From NCBI RefSeq assembly GCF_002973525.1, contig NZ_PVEN01000013.1, forward strand, positions 124,001 through 188,000: a stretch of DNA of 64,000 nucleotides. Direction: 5' to 3'. The DNA comes from Paraburkholderia sp. BL21I4N1 (GTDB lineage: Bacteria > Pseudomonadota > Gammaproteobacteria > Burkholderiales > Burkholderiaceae). Position 1 is the stretch's first letter. Every line of letters begins with the position of its first letter. A program made the translations under genes and the position numbers. The notes below the pieces were generated by a model that was given only the letters and a program-made list of their open reading frames with translations, was not told the origin of the DNA and searched no databases. Below, one piece after another: positions 59,899 to 64,000 of the stretch.

Positions 59899-62295
59899 AT
59901 GGAACGCTATCGATTTGGCGAAGGTTCGGGGAGTATGGTTGCTCGATTGCTTATCGCTTTTTTCCTCTTGATGATCGCGTTTGGCGCTAATGCCGAAAGC
60001 GGCGACGGGGTCTGTGCCCCGCTTTATGTGAGATCAGGGGCTATACAGGGAACGTCAACCTGCTTTGCAAAAGCTTGGGGTAATACTCCAATCAATCTAT
60101 CAAACCACTACTGCGTTAATGAGCCGGCCCGAATCGCAAGATGGTGTGGAATGCCGCCAGACGACAACAGCGCGGACAATAGTTGTTCTGTAGCTGACCC
60201 GGTCTACGCAAGCTCAGGTGCGACGACGGTCAGCGAGGTGGACTTTCACAGCGGCGATGACCGACCCCTCGTATTTGGCAGGACCTATCGTTCTCGCCCG
60301 GTTATGCGGGCGGATTCCGGTTTCGGATCGCTTTGGGTTCACAACTGGCAGCGTCAGTTAAATCTTGCGAACGTGAATGGTGTACCTGCGCGCGTGACGG
60401 CTTACCGGGAAGATGGTAATCCGATCGTCTTTAATAAGGTTTCACGAGGTTGGCGCGCTACGAATGGAACCCCCTTGATGCTGACCCAAGGCTCGTCATC
60501 GTGGACATTGGAAGACTTAACCAACGGTGCGCGTGAGGCCTATTCCGCCCAAGGAGTTCTGTTGTCTGTTGCCGAGCGCGATGGGCGATTGGCAACACTC
60601 ACTTATAGCGATACGAATACTCCTGGCTCCATCGCACCAGCATCGGGATTGCTTGTAGCGGTTACCTATCATGCAACTGGATCGAACCCGTACAACGATT
60701 TAACCATTAGTTTGAGCTACGATGCGAAGTGGCGCGTATCGCAAGTCACAGACCCAGCAGGAAACGTTACGCGATACAGCTACGACGGAAACAACAATCT
60801 TGTATCTGTTACATGGCCTGACGGAAATGTCCGCCGGTACGCTTATGAAGACACAAGGTTCACCGGCGCGCTGACCGGCTTGATTGACGAAACAGGGACA
60901 CGCATTGCGACCTGGTCATACGACTCGATGGGGCGTGCTACCGCAGCAACACATCCAAATTCACAACAGAATGTGGCGTTCGCCTATGGCGTTAACACAT
61001 CGACCATTGTCAACAATCAGCGTACTACGACCGTGACCTATGCCCCGTTCGGGGGAATGTTACGCGCGACAGGAAGCGATGCAGGTTACAGCATGAGGTG
61101 GGACGCTGCCGGCAATCTGACTAGCGATGTCACGCCATATGGGAAAAACATCCAGTACACGTACGACGATAATAACCGTCCTATTCAGACAACATCGATT
61201 ACCAGTTCGGGTGGCACGGCAATAACCACGGTTAGTTATTCCGACTCCGTCAGTCTGCGCCCGTACATGGTCGCCTCACCAAGGTGGTTGCGCGCATATG
61301 TCTACGACGCGAATGGCAACCCAACCGGGATCAGCGAAAGACAGACCTCCGATAGAACCGGAGTAGATGGATTCGGCGCCACACTGGCTGAGGGGCCGAC
61401 GAGAACGTACGGGTTGGTGTACGACTCGTTAAATCGCCTGACTTTTGCTCAGATGTTCGATGACGGCAGGCTGACCGGTGAATGGGGAATAACGCAGGAC
61501 ACGACCGGAAACCTGCGATCGATCATTGAACGAAAGTCCGGCAACGTTCTCATGATCGCTCTCCGGGATTCAGCGCATCGAGTGATTCAATTCAGCAATT
61601 CCTTTTGGACCGCAAATCCCCAGTATGATGCTCGCGGTCGACTGATCGGGTTTCGGTACTTTGAAGATGCAAACCCCATCAATGGAAACATTAAACGCGC
61701 TCTTAAGGTCGATTACAGTTACGCGGCAGATGGAAAGCTAGCTTCACACACAGGCACGGTATCAACGAATCTCGGGCCCGATTTACCAATTAGTGACGAT
61801 GAGCTTGACAGATGGCTTGATAATATCGAGTCGGGGGTGGTGCCCGCATCTCCTGCGCCTAATCTTTCGGGTATGTTTAAAGGGTTGCGGGCTACCTTGG
61901 AGTCCGGCTTGGTGCCGGTATGTCCGGAATGTGCGATATATGCTGGTGCTCGCTTTGCATGGCTGGTATTCCAGCTTGCCCGTGACCCAATGTGGGCCAG
62001 CAAGAATGGCATCGGACAGGCTACCGGAGCCAAGCAATGCAAACCAACCGGTGGCAATGGTGCAAATGTCGTTTTTAAACGGGATCACTATATAAAGCGG
62101 GCAGTTCGAGATGGTCTTGATCTTGACCATGCGGAAGCGCAAGTCGCAGACGAAATTAATGCAATCAGGTCAGACATGCTTCCCAACACGAATACAATCA
62201 GGCAGATTACGGTAGATGGACTTCCAGTTGAGTTCAGAGCGTATCTACAAACGGACGGACAGGTGAGTGTCGGAACTATTTTTGTGGTGCATTGA
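59899..62295 (+). CDS. RHS/YD-repeat polymorphic toxin with Sec signal
   Basis: About 798 residues. A signal peptide (ARLLIAFFLLMIAFGANAES) precedes a Cys-rich segment and a DUF6531-type start (VYASSGATTVSEVDFHSGDDRPLVFGRTY). YD repeats follow (RYSYDGNNNLVSVTWPDG, YDSMGRATAATHP, YTYDDNNRP). The C-terminal 100 residues differ in character: a loose RDHYIKRAVRDGLDLDHAEAQ segment and VDGLPVEFRAYLQTDG form a toxin-like tip I cannot name. GC is lower than in surrounding genes. The gene overlaps a small immunity-like gene by one base. Start 59899 has AAGG 6 bp upstream; ATG at 59935 is also possible. The usual DPxGLxGG processing motif is missing. Confidence 0.83.
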   Translation: MERYRFGEGSGSMVARLLIAFFLLMIAFGANAESGDGVCAPLYVRSGAIQGTSTCFAKAWGNTPINLSNHYCVNEPARIARWCGMPPDDNSADNSCSVADPVYASSGATTVSEVDFHSGDDRPLVFGRTYRSRPVMRADSGFGSLWVHNWQRQLNLANVNGVPARVTAYREDGNPIVFNKVSRGWRATNGTPLMLTQGSSSWTLEDLTNGAREAYSAQGVLLSVAERDGRLATLTYSDTNTPGSIAPASGLLVAVTYHATGSNPYNDLTISLSYDAKWRVSQVTDPAGNVTRYSYDGNNNLVSVTWPDGNVRRYAYEDTRFTGALTGLIDETGTRIATWSYDSMGRATAATHPNSQQNVAFAYGVNTSTIVNNQRTTTVTYAPFGGMLRATGSDAGYSMRWDAAGNLTSDVTPYGKNIQYTYDDNNRPIQTTSITSSGGTAITTVSYSDSVSLRPYMVASPRWLRAYVYDANGNPTGISERQTSDRTGVDGFGATLAEGPTRTYGLVYDSLNRLTFAQMFDDGRLTGEWGITQDTTGNLRSIIERKSGNVLMIALRDSAHRVIQFSNSFWTANPQYDARGRLIGFRYFEDANPINGNIKRALKVDYSYAADGKLASHTGTVSTNLGPDLPISDDELDRWLDNIESGVVPASPAPNLSGMFKGLRATLESGLVPVCPECAIYAGARFAWLVFQLARDPMWASKNGIGQATGAKQCKPTGGNGANVVFKRDHYIKRAVRDGLDLDHAEAQVADEINAIRSDMLPNTNTIRQITVDGLPVEFRAYLQTDGQVSVGTIFVVH

Positions 62296-62660
62296 TGCTT
62301 CGTCAGCTAACTGAAGGCGAAACAGCCTTTATTCGTCAAATTGCGTCCCGACTCGAACCTGCGGACGGTGAGAGGCTGTTGTCTGATCTGGCATGCGCCC
62401 GGGCGGAGTCGCAACTTGAAGACGGATCGTTGGTACATTTTTATCTTGACGGCTACGTACGGCCCGCCCATGTCGGGCAGCACACTTTCCCCTTTGAAGG
62501 GCGGTTAACCGATGCGGATGGCGCAGCGGTTTGTGTGCTGTTGTTTGCGGACCCCGGAAATCGACTGTTGGAACTTGAGTTTCTGCGTTGGGCAGACGGG
62601 TATTTGCAAGGACCAGACTGGGCAACGCTGCAGATTGTCGTCAAGCCGTCTCCGCTATAG
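62295..62660 (+). CDS. Probable immunity protein for the RHS toxin
   Basis: 121 residues, starting with ATG that overlaps the RHS stop (TGATG). Begins MLRQLTEGETAFIRQIASRL, resembling DUF6984-type small proteins often coded beside toxins. The rest is mostly beta-strand (VHFYLDGYVRPAHVGQHTFPFEG, DWATLQIVVK). Position and size make an immunity role likely. Its partner specificity is unproven. Confidence 0.7.
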   Translation: MLRQLTEGETAFIRQIASRLEPADGERLLSDLACARAESQLEDGSLVHFYLDGYVRPAHVGQHTFPFEGRLTDADGAAVCVLLFADPGNRLLELEFLRWADGYLQGPDWATLQIVVKPSPL

Positions 62661-62674
62661 GATCACCTGGGTAT

Positions 62675-62700
62675 AGAAGGTGCGCGATGCCGCACCTTCT
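62675..62700 (+). terminator. Hairpin after the immunity gene
   Basis: Perfect 10-bp stem agaaggtgcg (62675-62684) and cgcaccttct (62691-62700) with a 6-base loop. Only a short T/C tail follows, so termination may be partial. Confidence 0.5.
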
Positions 62701-62718
62701 CTTGGGGGCAAGCAATAC

Positions 62719-62907
62719 ATGACCTCACCGAGCACTCACCCCACAACCCCTAGCCCGCCCCCGCACCTCGCCCACGAAACCCAATCCCGTCAACAACTTG
62801 CCCGTGTTGCCGGAGCGTTATCCACAGCCTTGCAAACATTTTCTGTGGACAACTTTCTTGCAGAACTACAACGCCAGCCATCCGTCTTTAAACGCTCCGA
62901 CTTCTAA
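62719..62907 (+). CDS. Possible 62-residue protein
   Basis: A short frame starting with ATG at 62719 preceded by GGGGG (about 12 bp upstream). The first 20 residues are Thr/Pro-rich; the rest includes LSTALQTFSVDNFLAELQ. The second DnaA-box-like repeat lies inside this frame. It ends within the 3' end of the convergent FUSC gene. The repeat and position make it uncertain whether this is a real gene. Confidence 0.3.
   Translation: MTSPSTHPTTPSPPPHLAHETQSRQQLARVAGALSTALQTFSVDNFLAELQRQPSVFKRSDF
62818..62852. repeat. DnaA-box-like inverted repeat, copy 2
   Basis: ttatccacag on the left and ctgtggacaa on the right, a nearly perfect dyad of two DnaA boxes with a short centre. Same length (35 bp) as the copy at 59578. 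Confidence 0.6.
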
Positions 62908-64000
62908 ACGCCCAATTGAATATCCGCCGCGTCTGCGAGGCTGGCTGCGTCAGCCGATCGAACAACTGCGCGACGGCACCGTCGAGTTGAGCCAGCGCCG
63001 GCGCCGCATCCGGATCGACATCGAGCGCTGCAGCCGACGCTTCACGCTTTTCCAGTCCGCCCAACGCAGAACCTGCACCGCTGTACCGCGCAATCAACGA
63101 ATCCAGCCGCGCCACGATCGATTCCACATGTGCTGCGCCGACTTCTGCCGCATTGAGCGCAGCACTGGCTGACACCGCATCATCGCGTCGCGACGAATCA
63201 CTCAACACCCGCGCCCAATGCAGGCAGCAAAGCAGCGAACCGGTAGCCAGCTCAACATCCGGATTCCACACCACAACGCGTTGAGTCTGCAGCGGTTTCA
63301 ACGCAATCCGAAGATCATGCCAACTACGATCGAGTTTGCGCATCGCCGAAGTCGCATCCGACGTCGCTTCCGCAGCCCCATCCGCAGCACCGTGACCATG
63401 GGCCCGCGAATAACCCGCCACCCGCACGACCTCCCGCAAAGCCGCAAGCACCGCCCCGCGTCTCGCTTCCACATGCCGCGTCGCCGCAAGCGGCATCATC
63501 AACATCGCGACCGCGAACGACACGAGACACCCCACCAGCACCTCTTCGATCCGCAGCTCGGCCAACGGCCCCATCGCGAAGCCCAACTCGCCATAAACCA
63601 ACCCGACGAGCACGGTGATAAAAAACACCCCTGGCGCGTACGCATTCAGAATGAAGTAGGCCCAGCCGAAAACGCACACCACCATCGCCGTCACCAGCAA
63701 CGCGGGCGAGCCGTGCAACGGCGCAACCAGCAGCACGCTGACCAACGCACCGGCCAGCGTCCCGACGAGCCGCTGCGCGCCGCGATAGACGGTATCGGCG
63801 CGCGATCGTGTGCCGAGGAACACCACGAACGTCGTAATCACCGCCCAGAACCATCGCTCGGGAGACAGCGAGTGGCCGATCAGCATCGCGAGAAACGCGG
63901 CGGTCGTGGCTCGCGTGGCGGGCAGCCAGCAGAACTTCGCGCGCAAATCGGCGAAACGCTGCGTCGCGGAATTGACGACGCGAACATCAACAACAACGCT
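62888..64000 (-). CDS. FUSC-family membrane protein, 5' end outside the window
   Basis: The frame is open to the right edge, so the N-terminus is cut. About 371 residues are visible. Helical block: LPATRATTAAFLAMLIGHSLSPERWFWAVITTFVVFLG, then VYRGAQRLVGTLAGALVSVLL and AYFILNAYAPGVFFITVLVGLVYGELG, typical of the FUSC domain. A cytoplasmic C-terminal part with His- and Ala-rich segments follows. Related to the aromatic-acid exporter at 43460 but shorter. Substrate unknown. Confidence 0.88.
   Translation of the reverse strand, partial: SVVVDVRVVNSATQRFADLRAKFCWLPATRATTAAFLAMLIGHSLSPERWFWAVITTFVVFLGTRSRADTVYRGAQRLVGTLAGALVSVLLVAPLHGSPALLVTAMVVCVFGWAYFILNAYAPGVFFITVLVGLVYGELGFAMGPLAELRIEEVLVGCLVSFAVAMLMMPLAATRHVEARRGAVLAALREVVRVAGYSRAHGHGAADGAAEATSDATSAMRKLDRSWHDLRIALKPLQTQRVVVWNPDVELATGSLLCCLHWARVLSDSSRRDDAVSASAALNAAEVGAAHVESIVARLDSLIARYSGAGSALGGLEKREASAAALDVDPDAAPALAQLDGAVAQLFDRLTQPASQTRRIFNWAFRSRSV

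Noticed and set aside
59578..62852. Replication origin suggested by DnaA boxes
   Set aside because: No dnaA, dnaN, parAB or AT-rich unwinding cluster nearby; two isolated dyads are not enough.

Overview
The window is a high-GC proteobacterial chromosome segment that looks like Paraburkholderia or a close Burkholderia-group relative. The evidence is a DUF4148 small periplasmic protein, a Burkholderia-type trimeric porin, many LysR regulators with divergent targets, CbtBA behind a cobalamin riboswitch, and an isonitrile hydratase nearly identical in motif layout to the Pseudomonas enzyme. No rRNA, tRNA, IS element, CRISPR array or complete prophage was seen. Both edges cut genes: the left edge cuts 4-hydroxyphenylpyruvate dioxygenase and the right edge cuts a FUSC-family membrane protein.

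Layout. 1-6.8 kb is amino-acid catabolism: hppD, a LysR regulator, and a 2-oxoadipate dioxygenase/decarboxylase (hglS) next to a large FAD/4Fe-4S D-2-hydroxyglutarate dehydrogenase-like protein, then a cupin XRE regulator. 7-16 kb is mixed: GST/TetR, a 2OG-Fe(II) oxygenase, inhA with a divergent GlxA-type AraC regulator, an unrecognised effector-like protein behind a hairpin that buries its ribosome binding site, a cupin and an orphan PotF-type binding protein. 16-24 kb is D-xylose use: galM, xylR, xylA and xylFGH, with no xylulokinase. A 1.1 kb non-coding gap (24.1-25.3 kb) follows and holds a good small-RNA candidate and a second structured element. 25-31 kb has a TonB-dependent receptor and a two-subunit molybdenum hydroxylase.

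31-38 kb is a compact polyamine and membrane-stress-like island. It contains a membrane-anchored spermidine-synthase-like protein, a Tat-exported FAD oxidoreductase, a possible 30-residue membrane peptide, DUF350, an SPFH-SHOCT protein, a double DUF4178 zinc-ribbon protein, a tiny Gly-rich envelope protein and SpeD. A LuxR regulator with a degenerate HD-GYP domain, a secreted hydrolase, and a MarR-controlled FUSC/DUF1656/HlyD/NodT aromatic-acid-type efflux operon follow (38-46 kb).

46-51 kb is a signalling island. A photoactive-yellow-protein-like PAS protein keeps the chromophore Cys, Tyr and Glu and is translationally coupled to a PAS-PAS-GGDEF diguanylate cyclase. These converge on a KaiC-like double ATPase plus hybrid histidine kinase operon. 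51-57 kb is a LysR-controlled uptake set: porin, secreted hydrolase, MHS transporter and a cytosolic paralogous hydrolase. 57-59.5 kb has a small secreted protein, a histidine phosphatase and riboswitch-controlled cbtBA. 59.9-62.7 kb is a lower-GC RHS polymorphic-toxin/immunity module flanked by two copies of a 35-bp DnaA-box-like inverted repeat.

The two most interesting systems are the PYP-like/GGDEF plus KaiC/kinase island and the polyamine/SPFH/DUF4178 island.
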